From an uncultured Oscillospiraceae bacterium (GTDB taxonomy: Bacteria; Bacillota; Clostridia; Oscillospirales; Acutalibacteraceae): a DNA stretch of 64,000 nucleotides. A model generated the notes under the pieces. The model was not told the origin of the DNA, did no database searches, and saw nothing but the letters and a program-made list of their open reading frames with translations. The stretch's first letter is position 1, and each line of letters begins with the position of its first letter. Positions 46,490 through 55,376 of this stretch are shown here, piece after piece. The stretch is from assembly GCA_900539165.1 (NCBI GenBank), contig UQAZ01000006.1, forward strand, positions 1-64,000, in the 5' to 3' direction. Both the position numbers and the translations under genes were made by a program.

Positions 46490-47660
46490 TTACAAACAGA
46501 CAATAAATGCCTGCTTCGTAGGCTATATAGTTCAGGCCATTGTAAACAATTTTGCACCGCTTTTATTCGTAACCTTTCGCAACACATTCGGAATACCGCT
46601 GTCAAAAATAACGCTTTTGATTTCGCTGAACTTTATAATTCAGCTGACGGTTGACCTGCTTTCTGCCCGATTAATCGACAAAATCGGATACAGAACAGCC
46701 ATGCTCTCGGCGCATTTATTTTCAGGCTTAGGACTGATTTTGCTTGCTGTTTTGCCGTATGTTATGAACAACAGCTTTGCGGGGTTGCTTATTTCCGTCA
46801 TAATTTACGCAGTCGGAGGAGGCATATTAGAGGTGCTTGTAAGTCCCATTGTTGAGGCTTGCCCGACCGATAATAAAGAAAAGGCAATGAGCCTTTTGCA
46901 CTCTTTTTATTGTTGGGGTCATGTTCTCGTTGTACTTGTCAGCACCCTGTTTTTCACGCTGTTTGGAATAGAAAACTGGAGAGTGCTTGCAATCATTTGG
47001 GCTTTAATCCCGATATGCAACGCAGTTATGTTCACCCGTGTGCCTATTGCTCCGTTAGTTGAGGACGGCACAAAGAGTATGAGCATAAAGGAGCTTTTGA
47101 CATCAAAGCTTTTTATAGTATTATTCATAATGATGATTTGCTCGGGAGCAAGCGAGCAGGCAGTTTCGCAATGGGCGTCAACCTTTGCCATGCAGGGACT
47201 CGGCGTGACAAAGACTGTCGGCGACCTTGCAGGTCCGCTGTCTTTTGCGGCACTTATGGGTACATCACGAGCAATATACGGAAAATTCGGAGACAGGCTC
47301 CCTCAGGCAAAGGCATTGCCCGCCTGTTGTTTGCTTTGCGTGTTTTCCTATCTGCTGATTTCTCTCTCACCCATTCCGGCACTTTCGCTAATTGGCTGCG
47401 GCATTTGCGGCTTCAGCGTAGGAATTATGTGGCCGGGTACATTTTCGCTTTCGTCATCATTTCTCAAAAACGGCGGCACCGCTATGTTTGCACTTCTTGC
47501 TCTCGGAGGAGATTTGGGTTGTACGGCAGGTCCTGCGGTTGTCGGATTTGTTTCGTACGCTTTCAGCGACAATTTGAAAATAGGAATACTTCTCGCGATT
47601 GCTTTTCCGTTAATTTTACTGATTTTCACAAGACTTTTGAAAACAACCAAGAAGCAATAA
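46479..47660 (+). CDS. MFS transporter
   Basis: A 393-residue major facilitator with 12 predicted helices. The loop motif LSARLIDKIGYRTAM between helices 2 and 3 fits the family. The overall pattern (FAPLLFVTFRNTFGIPLSKI at the start; GGGILEVLVSPIVEA; SLLHSFYCWGHV) is like the FucP/sugar-porter-related group of Clostridia. The substrate is not predictable. It is translationally coupled to tex and followed by a terminator. Confidence 0.88.
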   Translation: MKNNYKQTINACFVGYIVQAIVNNFAPLLFVTFRNTFGIPLSKITLLISLNFIIQLTVDLLSARLIDKIGYRTAMLSAHLFSGLGLILLAVLPYVMNNSFAGLLISVIIYAVGGGILEVLVSPIVEACPTDNKEKAMSLLHSFYCWGHVLVVLVSTLFFTLFGIENWRVLAIIWALIPICNAVMFTRVPIAPLVEDGTKSMSIKELLTSKLFIVLFIMMICSGASEQAVSQWASTFAMQGLGVTKTVGDLAGPLSFAALMGTSRAIYGKFGDRLPQAKALPACCLLCVFSYLLISLSPIPALSLIGCGICGFSVGIMWPGTFSLSSSFLKNGGTAMFALLALGGDLGCTAGPAVVGFVSYAFSDNLKIGILLAIAFPLILLIFTRLLKTTKKQ

Positions 47661-47664
47661 AAAA

Positions 47665-47703
47665 ATCGTCACACTCGACAAAATCGAATGTGGCGGTATT
47701 TTT
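47665..47703 (+). terminator. Terminator between MFS and hydrolase genes (convergent)
   Basis: A 14-position stem with one mismatch joins 47665-47678 and 47684-47697, followed by TATTTTTT. Towards minus a T-run also follows, so it may serve both genes. Confidence 0.8.
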
Positions 47704-48629
47704 TACTCTATTTCACATTTGAGCCATTTCAAAATATATTCGTATACATCCTGCTTATCAAGCTCGTTAAGTATCTCGTGTCGGTCGTTATCCCACAGTT
47801 TGAGCGAAACATCAGAAATTCCGCATCTCTTGCACTGAGCAAAAAGCTTTTCGCAGGCCTTTTTGCCTCCGACCGGGTCAACGCTTCCCGAAGTGATGAG
47901 AACAGGCAGGGATTTTCTTACACCTAAAAGCTGTCTGTTTCTTGCGATTTTTTCAAGAATTGCAAAGAAATCTCTGTATGCGCCTGCCGTAAAATCAAAT
48001 CCGCAAAGCTTATCTGCAATGTATTTATCAACAATCTTGTCGTCTCTGGAGAGCCAATCGCAGGTTGTTCTGTTAGGTGCAAACGGCTTGTTGTTGCTGC
48101 CGAGCGAAAGCTTTACGAGCGTCGGATTAACCGTATGGTCGCCCTTTGATTTGCAGGTCTTTATTGCAATGGATTTACCCAAAGAAGCCGCAACTCCGGG
48201 TATCCAGCCCGTGCCGACAATAATCGCACCGAAAACATCGTTGCTGTATTCTGTCAAATACTGTCTTAAACAAAAAGAACCCATACTGTGACCGAGAATA
48301 AAATTAGGGAGTTCTTCCCACTTTTCTCTCGCAAATTGCGTTACGGAGTGCATATCGTCGATAATGATTTTATCACCGTTTTCGGTTGCAAAAAAGCCAT
48401 AATCTCTCTCGTCGCTGACCGAACCGCCGTGACCGAGATGGTCGTGTCCGATTACATTAAATCCGTTTTCGGTCAGAAATCTTGCAAAGTCGTCATATCT
48501 GTCGATATATTCAGCCATTCCGTGAACAAGCTGAAGAACACCGACAGGCTCCTGTTCAGTTTCCCAAACGATAACATTCAGATTATTTTTTCCGTCAAAT
48601 GAAGCAATTTTCTCAGTATACTTTTTCAT
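47703..48629 (-). CDS. Alpha/beta hydrolase, monoacylglycerol lipase-like
   Basis: A 308-residue serine hydrolase of the lysophospholipase/monoacylglycerol lipase group. Features are VLQLVHGMAEYIDRYDDFA (oxyanion region), GHDHLGHGGS, the nucleophile elbow GHSMGS near residue 114, SGSVDPVGG with the catalytic Asp, and the final catalytic His in DNDRHEILNE. No signal peptide. It is single, with AAGGAGAG ahead of the ATG. Confidence 0.92.
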   Translation of the reverse strand: MKKYTEKIASFDGKNNLNVIVWETEQEPVGVLQLVHGMAEYIDRYDDFARFLTENGFNVIGHDHLGHGGSVSDERDYGFFATENGDKIIIDDMHSVTQFAREKWEELPNFILGHSMGSFCLRQYLTEYSNDVFGAIIVGTGWIPGVAASLGKSIAIKTCKSKGDHTVNPTLVKLSLGSNNKPFAPNRTTCDWLSRDDKIVDKYIADKLCGFDFTAGAYRDFFAILEKIARNRQLLGVRKSLPVLITSGSVDPVGGKKACEKLFAQCKRCGISDVSLKLWDNDRHEILNELDKQDVYEYILKWLKCEIE

Positions 48630-48718
48630 TTGTTGCTCTCCTTAAATAGTTTCTATCTGTATATTATCACAGTTTTAGTATTAAGTCAATTAAACAAAAT
48701 GTGCAATTTGCCCAAAGA

Positions 48719-48743
48719 GAGAGGAGATCCTAAAATCCCTCTC
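48719..48743 (-). terminator. Possible terminator after the 334-residue protein gene
   Basis: GAGAGG and CCTCTC plus GAT/ATC form a 9-bp stem with one bulged base and a six-base loop. On the minus strand TCTTTGGG follows, so the U-tract is weak. Confidence 0.4.
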
Positions 48744-48780
48744 CCTTGCTTAGTCATATCAACTCTTTAATGCCCGTGTA

Positions 48781-49785
48781 TTACTCGTCGTCAATTATTT
48801 CGTTGTCTTCTTTTGCCTTGTCATCGACAGGCTTTTCGGCAATTTTATGCTCAATAAAAGAGGCAATTTCAACGCCGCACAGCATAACTGCTCCCACTCC
48901 TATCAGAGAGCCTCCGCCAATCATAATCGCTTTTGCCTTTTTAGAAAAATGAGAGCCGTTCAGGTAATTCTGCTCGGCTGTCTTATAATCGTATTCATCA
49001 TTTGTCGGCTCATCTTCCGTATAGTGCGTAGATTTGCCATTCTGCACTCCCTTGTTTTGAGTCGATTTTGAAGTTTTTGAAGATTTGTTTGATTTGGATG
49101 TAGCTCGTTTTGTACCCGAGCTTTTAGAATAATCGCCGGATTTTTTTGAGGATTTACCATTTGCTGTCGATTGCTTTGCGGATTTTGTTGTTGCCGACCT
49201 TGCGGAAGTAACCGGAGCAGTTTCAATGGCAAGCGGTTCGGAGTTCAAAATGCTATACATCCTGCCGTCTACCGCAATTCTTATGCTGAAATTATGAAGG
49301 TACACCTTGTCTGAAATGTCCATGATCACAGCGATTATGGCATGGCCTGTGGAATATGGTTCGGCACTGCTCTCAATGCTAAAGGCCTTTTTGCTCGCCT
49401 CGTCTGAATAATCAATCAGGGCATCGTCCCATGTACTTTCAACAGTAAAGCCATACTCAATTTGAGGTGTGGTAACGCTGAAAATAAGAGAAACGGCACT
49501 ATCCTCGTTAATGCCGCTTTCGTTCAAATTAAATAAAAAATAGGCGCTCGACTCCTTGGTGAAATAACTAAGTGACCCGCTAAGATCACCCATAGCACCC
49601 TCGGACTCAATCGCCTCGGAATTAACGCTACTCTCGTCCCAACTGGAATAATCGAGATAGCCTTTATCATAAGCATAAGCAAAAATCGGTTGCATAAGCA
49701 ATACGATTAATAAGATTAAAACGGCAGTAATTTCTAAAGTGCTACAAACAGCCTTCCTAAGGCGATATACTTTGTAACCATTCAT
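48781..49785 (-). CDS. Exported protein of unknown function with a C-terminal membrane anchor
   Basis: A 334-residue protein I do not recognise. An N-terminal signal helix (about residues 16-38) is followed by about 150 residues with beta-strand character (SGSLSYFTKESSAYFLFNLN; VYLHNFSIRIAVDGRMYS). A Ser/Lys/Thr-rich low-complexity stalk (about 195-260) and a second membrane helix (about 290-312, MIGGGSLIGVGAVMLCGVEI) follow, then an acidic tail. The layout suggests a cell-surface domain held between two anchors. It lies downstream of the polysaccharide locus but has its own ribosome site. A role in the envelope is only inferred. Confidence 0.7.
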   Translation of the reverse strand: MNGYKVYRLRKAVCSTLEITAVLILLIVLLMQPIFAYAYDKGYLDYSSWDESSVNSEAIESEGAMGDLSGSLSYFTKESSAYFLFNLNESGINEDSAVSLIFSVTTPQIEYGFTVESTWDDALIDYSDEASKKAFSIESSAEPYSTGHAIIAVIMDISDKVYLHNFSIRIAVDGRMYSILNSEPLAIETAPVTSARSATTKSAKQSTANGKSSKKSGDYSKSSGTKRATSKSNKSSKTSKSTQNKGVQNGKSTHYTEDEPTNDEYDYKTAEQNYLNGSHFSKKAKAIMIGGGSLIGVGAVMLCGVEIASFIEHKIAEKPVDDKAKEDNEIIDDE

Positions 49786-49924
49786 AAATTTTACTCCAAA
49801 TATTTTTTAGTATCGACGATATACATACATTTTAGATTAACCGAACACAATTTTCAACAATTTACGACAGGATTTTTGAATTTCGGCAAAACCCACAAAT
49901 CAAGTCGGCTTTATTTGTGCATTT

Positions 49925-51029
49925 TCACAACGATTTTTCAATGCAAATGTTCAGCTTTTTATAAATCTTCTCCACGCCTGCATTTATATTTGCCAAAACT
50001 TTTGCAAAGACATATTTTTCTATTAAATATTTTCGCACATATTCTATGACTGTGCAAGCAGAGTAAATAATAATTACGCTAATAACAAAATGAACAACCA
50101 ACATAGATGACTCTGCATAGGCGTAATTGTTAAACATGTCAACCCACAACCACTTTCTGACAAATGGATTTTCGTGGATAAGATATACCCCGAGTGTGCA
50201 ACCTCCGAGCCTGTTTATCAAACTTGAATGCTTGGGTTTTAGATTAACAAAAAATGCCACCAAGCAAGCAGTCAATATAAGTACCAAAACCGAATTCAAG
50301 GAATAAAACTTTTTAGCTTTTCCTGCAAAGGCAGGTAATCTTGTACCTACCAAGTTAATTATTGCAACAGATGCTGTCATCAACACAAACGAGACAAATG
50401 ATAAAGCCGCACTTCTTTGCTTTTTTGACAAAAAATTATTCGGATACATTCTTAAATACGCACCGATTAAATAAAAGTAAATCATGAATCCCAAACGACC
50501 GCCAAATTCAACCGACTTGAAATTAAAAAACGAAGCCGCTATCGAGAAATAAAACACCAGCACTGCCAAAAGTGATACGAATTGCTTTCTTGTAATAGAT
50601 TTAAGCGCTTTATTTATAAACGGAAATATAAACAACAGCATCACATAGGCACTTATGTACCAATATCTGCGACGGACAATAGGAAACATATTATTAATCA
50701 TTTGCATGATAGAAAAATTACTTCTGTCAATTATGCAAAAAAGAACAAAAAATCCGACTGTGTAAAACAGAGTTTGAGATATGATATTTACGACACGCTT
50801 TGTCTTAAAATCGAGTTCAATTAAATAGTAGCCTGTTATGATTTCAAACAAAGCCACCCCAACCAAGCCGTAGTTGGTAGAATCAAGCAAGAACTTATTA
50901 AACCCAAGCGACATTCCGTCTATATCAGCCTGTGAAAAAACGGAATAATGCGATATGACAATCAATATCATTGCAATTATTCTGAGCAACTCTATATTTG
51001 AATTTCTGTTTGTTTTTTTTCTCGTTCAT
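49925..51029 (-). CDS. Acyltransferase 3 family protein, out of frame at an A8 run
   Basis: A membrane acyltransferase (OafA/NodX-like) with about ten helices. The open frame from a TTG at 50989 gives 354 residues starting LLRIIAMILIVISHYSVFS. The natural start is ATG at 51029, with AAGGA 11 bases ahead. Between them, eight As (51013-51020) shift the frame by one. With seven As the protein would read MNEKKTNRNSNIELLRIIAM, the classic N-terminus. As sequenced, the ATG frame stops after about 36 codons. This may be phase variation, transcriptional slippage, real inactivation or a sequencing error. It likely O-acylates a surface glycan. Confidence 0.82.
51013..51020 (-). repeat. A8 homopolymer at the start of an acyltransferase gene
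   Basis: Eight consecutive As on the coding strand cover codons 4-6 of the acyltransferase. Removing one base restores the frame. Runs of this length are prone to polymerase slippage. Confidence 0.8.
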
Positions 51030-51066
51030 TCTGTAATCCTTGTATATGCATATAATTATATCTTTG

Positions 51067-51148
51067 CTCGTCCCGCCGTCCATATCGCCCATAAAGCCAC
51101 ATTAGGGTTTGGCAAGAACGCCACATACCCCACCGTGTCATCTAAACC
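51067..51148. other. GC-rich intergenic segment of unknown origin
   Basis: An 82-base stretch of about 55% GC (hand count) inside a clearly AT-rich gap between the two acyltransferase genes. Both strands have short open frames across it (about 28 codons), but neither has a start with a ribosome site or a recognisable product. It may be a gene remnant or a dispersed repeat. Confidence 0.4.
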
Positions 51149-51201
51149 TTTTTAAGCTAAGCTGAGCAGTTTTAAGCACAGCCAAAACAAAAGCTATACA
51201 T

Positions 51202-52338
51202 TTATCCGATGTTAAGTTTTTCGCAAACAAAATCGACCGTATTTCTAAACCGGCATTCAAATCCGGGTAAAGCTATATCTAACCGCTTAAATACGGGTTT
51301 TTCTATAACATAAATTCTGACCAAATCAATAACCGTACAAACAAAACACACGCCTAAAACAGACAGTACAATGTGCAAATAACCATTACCCTGAGTATGA
51401 ACTCCGACAACATTAAGCACATCGCCCCATAGCCAGCTACGCATTGTGTCACTATTGGCATGGATAAGCAACACGCCAAAGGTTGCCGAAGCAAGAGTAT
51501 TAATTATCGAGCTGTTTTTTATCTTCAAATTATTAAATACCATAAATGCACATACAGCTTCAATAACAGCTAAGGCAGTATTTGAATCTGCAACGAACAT
51601 ATAATAATTGCCGTTAAAAACGAAAGCACAACAAATAACCGATGCAGCACATAAAACCGTTACAATCATTAAAGCTATGCTCCAGAATGCGTTATTTGAA
51701 TATATTTTTTTAGGGTACAATCTTATATACGAAGAAATGAAATATAAAACTATAAACCAAGAAACATAGTTAAATGTTACGCTGAAATATGGCACGGTAC
51801 CTAAAAATGTATACAAAAAACCGCAAAGCAAAAGCAAACAGATATGCTGTCTTTCATTCAGACTGTGTATCAATTTATTCAGAAATGGGATAAACAAAAA
51901 GAATACCAAATAGGCACTTGTAAAACCGTTTGATACATTCTTAATCGGTATAAATATCTTAATCAGTTCTTTTATCGAAAATGCAGAATAGCCTGTAATC
52001 CAAAACACGCAAGAAATCACTATTCTGTAAAACATAACTTCCAAGAAAAGCTTCAAAAACTTTTTCAACGAAATGCTTGATTTACACATAAAATAGCCTG
52101 TGATTAAGACAAAACTGTTTATGCCTATTTTTCCCCATGCACCGACTAAAAGCAAAACCAACGAATGAATCGCAGTCGGATTTGAATTAATAACACCATC
52201 CGCAGCAAGCAATCCGGAATTAACAACATAATGATGTGCCACAATAGACAGCATAGTCAGAATCCTAAATAATTCAAGATTACTGTTTCTTTGCTTTACA
52301 GAGGGTAATACCCCCCCGTTTTTTATACTCTGCGTCAT
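51202..52338 (-). CDS. Acyltransferase 3 family protein with a G7 run near its start
   Basis: A 378-residue membrane acyltransferase with about ten helices. The N-terminus after a short variable leader reads RNSNLELFRILTMLSIVAHHY, including the conserved His of the family. It is in frame here. Codons 7-10 contain seven consecutive Gs (52311-52317), preceded by AAAAAAC. It likely transfers an acetyl or other acyl group to a surface polysaccharide. The ribosome site (GAGG) lies in the end of a DegT gene fragment just upstream. Confidence 0.9.
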   Translation of the reverse strand: MTQSIKNGGVLPSVKQRNSNLELFRILTMLSIVAHHYVVNSGLLAADGVINSNPTAIHSLVLLLVGAWGKIGINSFVLITGYFMCKSSISLKKFLKLFLEVMFYRIVISCVFWITGYSAFSIKELIKIFIPIKNVSNGFTSAYLVFFLFIPFLNKLIHSLNERQHICLLLLCGFLYTFLGTVPYFSVTFNYVSWFIVLYFISSYIRLYPKKIYSNNAFWSIALMIVTVLCAASVICCAFVFNGNYYMFVADSNTALAVIEAVCAFMVFNNLKIKNSSIINTLASATFGVLLIHANSDTMRSWLWGDVLNVVGVHTQGNGYLHIVLSVLGVCFVCTVIDLVRIYVIEKPVFKRLDIALPGFECRFRNTVDFVCEKLNIG

Positions 52339-52342
52339 ATTT

Positions 52343-52461
52343 TTACCTCTGTTCCAGAATTATATCACAAATCTTGTCCACATCATCAAGCGACAAATCC
52401 GCATAAAGCGGCAATGTACAATTACCGCATCCGTATTTTGATAATTGTGCCAAATCAGGCG
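52343..52461 (-). pseudogene. 3' remnant of a DegT-type aminotransferase gene
   Basis: An open frame of about 39 codons in the gap encodes a C-terminus of a sugar aminotransferase: QLSKYGCGNC followed by TLPLYADLSLDDVDKICDII and LEQR, then a stop. The last 66 bases almost duplicate the 3' end of the intact aminotransferase gene at 55377, while the bases before differ. The rest of the gene is missing; the SGNH-like gene ends immediately upstream. It is therefore a remnant left by recombination. Confidence 0.75.
52353..52418 (-). repeat. 66-bp direct repeat, copy A
   Basis: Identical to 55381-55446 except for one base (G/A at the fifth position). Both copies have the same orientation and encode the C-terminal LPLYADLSLDDVDKICDII segment of a DegT aminotransferase. 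They flank the MBOAT/SGNH pair, about 3.0 kb apart. Confidence 0.9.
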
Positions 52462-53529
52462 TCACTGTATTCCATATTTTTCGTAGCACAATTTTGAAGA
52501 TTCATTCCAAGCATCAATAACTTCCTGATTTTTATCCTTAAAATCATAATGAGTTGACAAATATTCTCCAAGCCATTTTGAAAATTTAATAGCTCCTTGT
52601 TCTTTCAAATGAATAGTATCACAAAAGTCATCATTAGTTAATCCACTCTCATTATCACAAGCATTATAATAATCGTACCCATAACCCTCAATAATTTCTT
52701 TACAATCTTCTGCGCGACTTATTTTTTTACTATTTGATTCTTTTGTTTTTTCATCATAATATCCCTTAGGCAAATTTATAAATAAAACATTATCTATTTT
52801 ATTACTTTTGCAATAATCAAGCACCTCTATCAAATCCTCTTTTGCATTTTCATCTAAACTACAAGACTGATAATTAATATCCGCTGTTGAAAAAACATTT
52901 AATTGTTCTAAATACTCATGTTCTATATTGTCAATATTTTTCTGAGATATGGCTCCTTTCATACAATCAGTTTCCTTGTTAATATTTCGCCGTAATTGTG
53001 TTAAATCTGAAGAAAAATATTTATAAAAATCCGTAAAATTATTATGGTATCTAATAATTGGTATAAAATGTTCCATTCTGTAATCCGAGTCTAAATCATT
53101 CACTGCATCTTTCATAGCATTATCTGCATACGGCAATGTATCAATAGTTAATCTGGCGGAATCTCTTGTTGTTGCCTTTCCCTCAAGAAACCCATCTAAG
53201 TCAACAATAAGTAAACTTTCTTTTTGATTCGCCAAAACATCTCGAATCAAATATATATACATATTTGATTTGAATCCAGATATATGTACTGTATTTCCTG
53301 TAATTTTATAATCATTCCATATAACAGTTGGAAATATGTCACACCTTGTACCGCTCGCTCCAACCACTACATAATCCAGAGTGTTTTCTTTTTCATTAAA
53401 AAAAGAATTTACTGTATGCTCGCAATTATTTCTAGGTATTCCGCAAAATAAAACAGAACTTATTGTAACAATAAAAACAACAATTATAATTGATGCTGTT
53501 ATTCTCAATATTCTATACTTGTTTTTCAT
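52462..53529 (-). CDS. SGNH/DltD-like membrane-anchored protein, partner of the MBOAT protein
   Basis: A 355-residue protein with an N-terminal signal anchor (about residues 9-30) and an outside domain. The YVVVGASGTRCD segment near 55 fits the nucleophile block of SGNH-type acyl-handling proteins. DDFCDTIHLKEQGA near 305 fits the catalytic D-x2-H block. Such proteins pair with MBOAT acyltransferases (as DltD with DltB or AlgX with AlgI). It starts 9 bases after the MBOAT gene stops. The sequence is AT-rich compared with the housekeeping genes. Confidence 0.75.
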   Translation of the reverse strand: MKNKYRILRITASIIIVVFIVTISSVLFCGIPRNNCEHTVNSFFNEKENTLDYVVVGASGTRCDIFPTVIWNDYKITGNTVHISGFKSNMYIYLIRDVLANQKESLLIVDLDGFLEGKATTRDSARLTIDTLPYADNAMKDAVNDLDSDYRMEHFIPIIRYHNNFTDFYKYFSSDLTQLRRNINKETDCMKGAISQKNIDNIEHEYLEQLNVFSTADINYQSCSLDENAKEDLIEVLDYCKSNKIDNVLFINLPKGYYDEKTKESNSKKISRAEDCKEIIEGYGYDYYNACDNESGLTNDDFCDTIHLKEQGAIKFSKWLGEYLSTHYDFKDKNQEVIDAWNESSKLCYEKYGIQ

Positions 53530-53538
53530 ATATTCTCC

Positions 53539-55110
53539 TTAAAAATCAGCATATACAAACGGTTGCTCAGTATATCCTGAACCATATACACCAAGTAATA
53601 TAATCATTATTATAGAAACAGTAATCCATACCCATCGTTTGTTAACGCTTTGCAATATATCAAAATAGATTTTTTTACCGTTAATTTCACAAAAATCTAT
53701 AATCATAAAAATAATAATCATAACTAAAAGTAAAAAATAATCTAAATAATGTAAATCCTCACAGGCTATTACTACATTCTTTATTCCTATAATATTTATT
53801 CCTATTGATGATTTAATCATTGTTGCGAATTGACTAAGTGTATCCGCTCTGAACATTGTTAATCCGATTACAACAAGCAAATCTGTTCTGATTACCTGAA
53901 ATGCTTTGAATAATTTACTGTCTCTTTTAATTTTAGATTTTTCAAATATTTTTACGAATAACGGTTCAAATATTTTTCCGAGCATGATCAGCGCAAAATA
54001 ATATAAACCATATACAACATATTTCCAACTTGCCCCATGCCATATTCCCATTATAAACCAAACAGAAAGCAACGGCAAAGCACTGATTACTACTCCGGCA
54101 AAGTATTTATTTTTTATATGTTTATTTGCATTTTTGGTAATCTTCTTGGTCGCTTTTGATAGCGAAACAGGGTAAAATACATAATTTTTCAACCAAGCTC
54201 CAAGTGTAATATGCCATCTTTGCCAAAACTCCTGAATTGTATGTGAGAAAAAAGGCCTGTTGAAGTTCTCGGCAATGTCTATGCAAAACATTTTGGAAAC
54301 ACCTCGAACAATATCAATACAACCCGAAAAATCAAAATACAGTTGTACGGTATATGCAACCATTCCTACAATAACCGGAATTCCCGAATATTCAGTATAA
54401 TTATCAAAAATCTCATTTGCTATATATGCTATTCTGTCAGCAATAATCATTTTTTTAACAAGTCCCAACAGCAAAAGAGAAGCGGCATTCATAAACATAT
54501 CATAATCAAATTTATGATATTCACGAAATTGGGGTGAAAGTTTATTATATGTATCAAACGGTCCCTCTGTAATATGCGGAAAACAGCATACAAACAAAAG
54601 CAATCTGAACGGATTTTTTTCAGCCTCAACAGTGCCTCTGTAAACATCAACGATATAACTAACCGACATCAATGTATAATAAGATATACCTAACGGAACT
54701 GCAAGCTTAACAAAAGGCACAATATTTTTGGTTGTCAACGAATTTACAGTTTCACCAAAGAAATTAAAGTATTTCAATACAGCAAGTATTCCGACAGCTG
54801 CTATAACCATAACAGTTAATATATAATGCTGTTTTTTCTTAATATCACTTTTCAGGTGCTTTCGATCCTCTTTAGAAAGAGTCTTCTTATTTTCCCTAAA
54901 CTTATCGTTCAAGCCCTGTATTTTAACAGCTCCGTAATATATAAGTAAGGTAACCGCAACCATATACAACATTGCAAATTTGCTCGCATAACTTATAAAA
55001 AACAATGATGCGAACAATAATACAACCCACTGCAACTTTTTAGGTACTGTGTAGTACAATATAAGAGCAATAGCAACAAAAACGAAAAACATTAATGATG
55101 TTGGACTCAT
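53539..55110 (-). CDS. MBOAT family O-acyltransferase
   Basis: A 523-residue membrane-bound O-acyltransferase of the AlgI/DltB type. Typical features are the early TPKKLQW-like region (YYTVPKKLQWVVLL), FPHITEGPFDTYNKLSPQ, FSGCIDIVRGVSKMFC, FNRPFFSHTIQEFWQRWHIT and the catalytic His in MGIWHGASWKY near residue 358. It hands acyl groups across the membrane to a polysaccharide or teichoic acid. ATG at 55110 (MSPTSLMFF), behind AAAGGAG, is preferred over a frame extension to 55161. Confidence 0.95.
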   Translation of the reverse strand: MSPTSLMFFVFVAIALILYYTVPKKLQWVVLLFASLFFISYASKFAMLYMVAVTLLIYYGAVKIQGLNDKFRENKKTLSKEDRKHLKSDIKKKQHYILTVMVIAAVGILAVLKYFNFFGETVNSLTTKNIVPFVKLAVPLGISYYTLMSVSYIVDVYRGTVEAEKNPFRLLLFVCCFPHITEGPFDTYNKLSPQFREYHKFDYDMFMNAASLLLLGLVKKMIIADRIAYIANEIFDNYTEYSGIPVIVGMVAYTVQLYFDFSGCIDIVRGVSKMFCIDIAENFNRPFFSHTIQEFWQRWHITLGAWLKNYVFYPVSLSKATKKITKNANKHIKNKYFAGVVISALPLLSVWFIMGIWHGASWKYVVYGLYYFALIMLGKIFEPLFVKIFEKSKIKRDSKLFKAFQVIRTDLLVVIGLTMFRADTLSQFATMIKSSIGINIIGIKNVVIACEDLHYLDYFLLLVMIIIFMIIDFCEINGKKIYFDILQSVNKRWVWITVSIIMIILLGVYGSGYTEQPFVYADF

Positions 55111-55186
55111 ATTTCTTTTCTCCTTTATCACAAATATCACAAAAATTATAGAAATAAACAATTATGAACATTTGTGCCTTATTGAC

Positions 55187-55312
55187 TTACCGATTTATAG
55201 CATATCTTTTATCAGCAGACACCAATTCTTCAAAACTATCAATTTCCATAATATCGCCATGATTAATTTTACTAATGTCCAACTTAAAAGCTTCATATTC
55301 CAAAATTAGCAT
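55187..55312 (-). pseudogene. 3' remnant, probably of a sugar nucleotidyltransferase gene
   Basis: A 41-codon frame in the gap ahead of the MBOAT gene reads MLILEYEAFKLDISKINHGD, then IMEIDSFEELVSADKRYAIN and R, then a stop. It looks like the C-terminal end of a NTP-transferase/LicC-like protein, where an acidic EIDSFEEL helix closes the fold. There is no ribosome site and an in-frame stop lies a few codons upstream. It is a fragment, and its identity is moderate. Confidence 0.5.
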
Positions 55313-55376
55313 TACTGTAAAAACAACATATTAACAGGAACACTATTATAATCATAAAATTCTAAAACTTAGGCAA

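Noticed and set aside
50955..51155. 66-codon plus-strand frame across the acyltransferase start
   Set aside because: It runs through the A8 region and the GC-rich island, has no ribosome site and no recognisable product.
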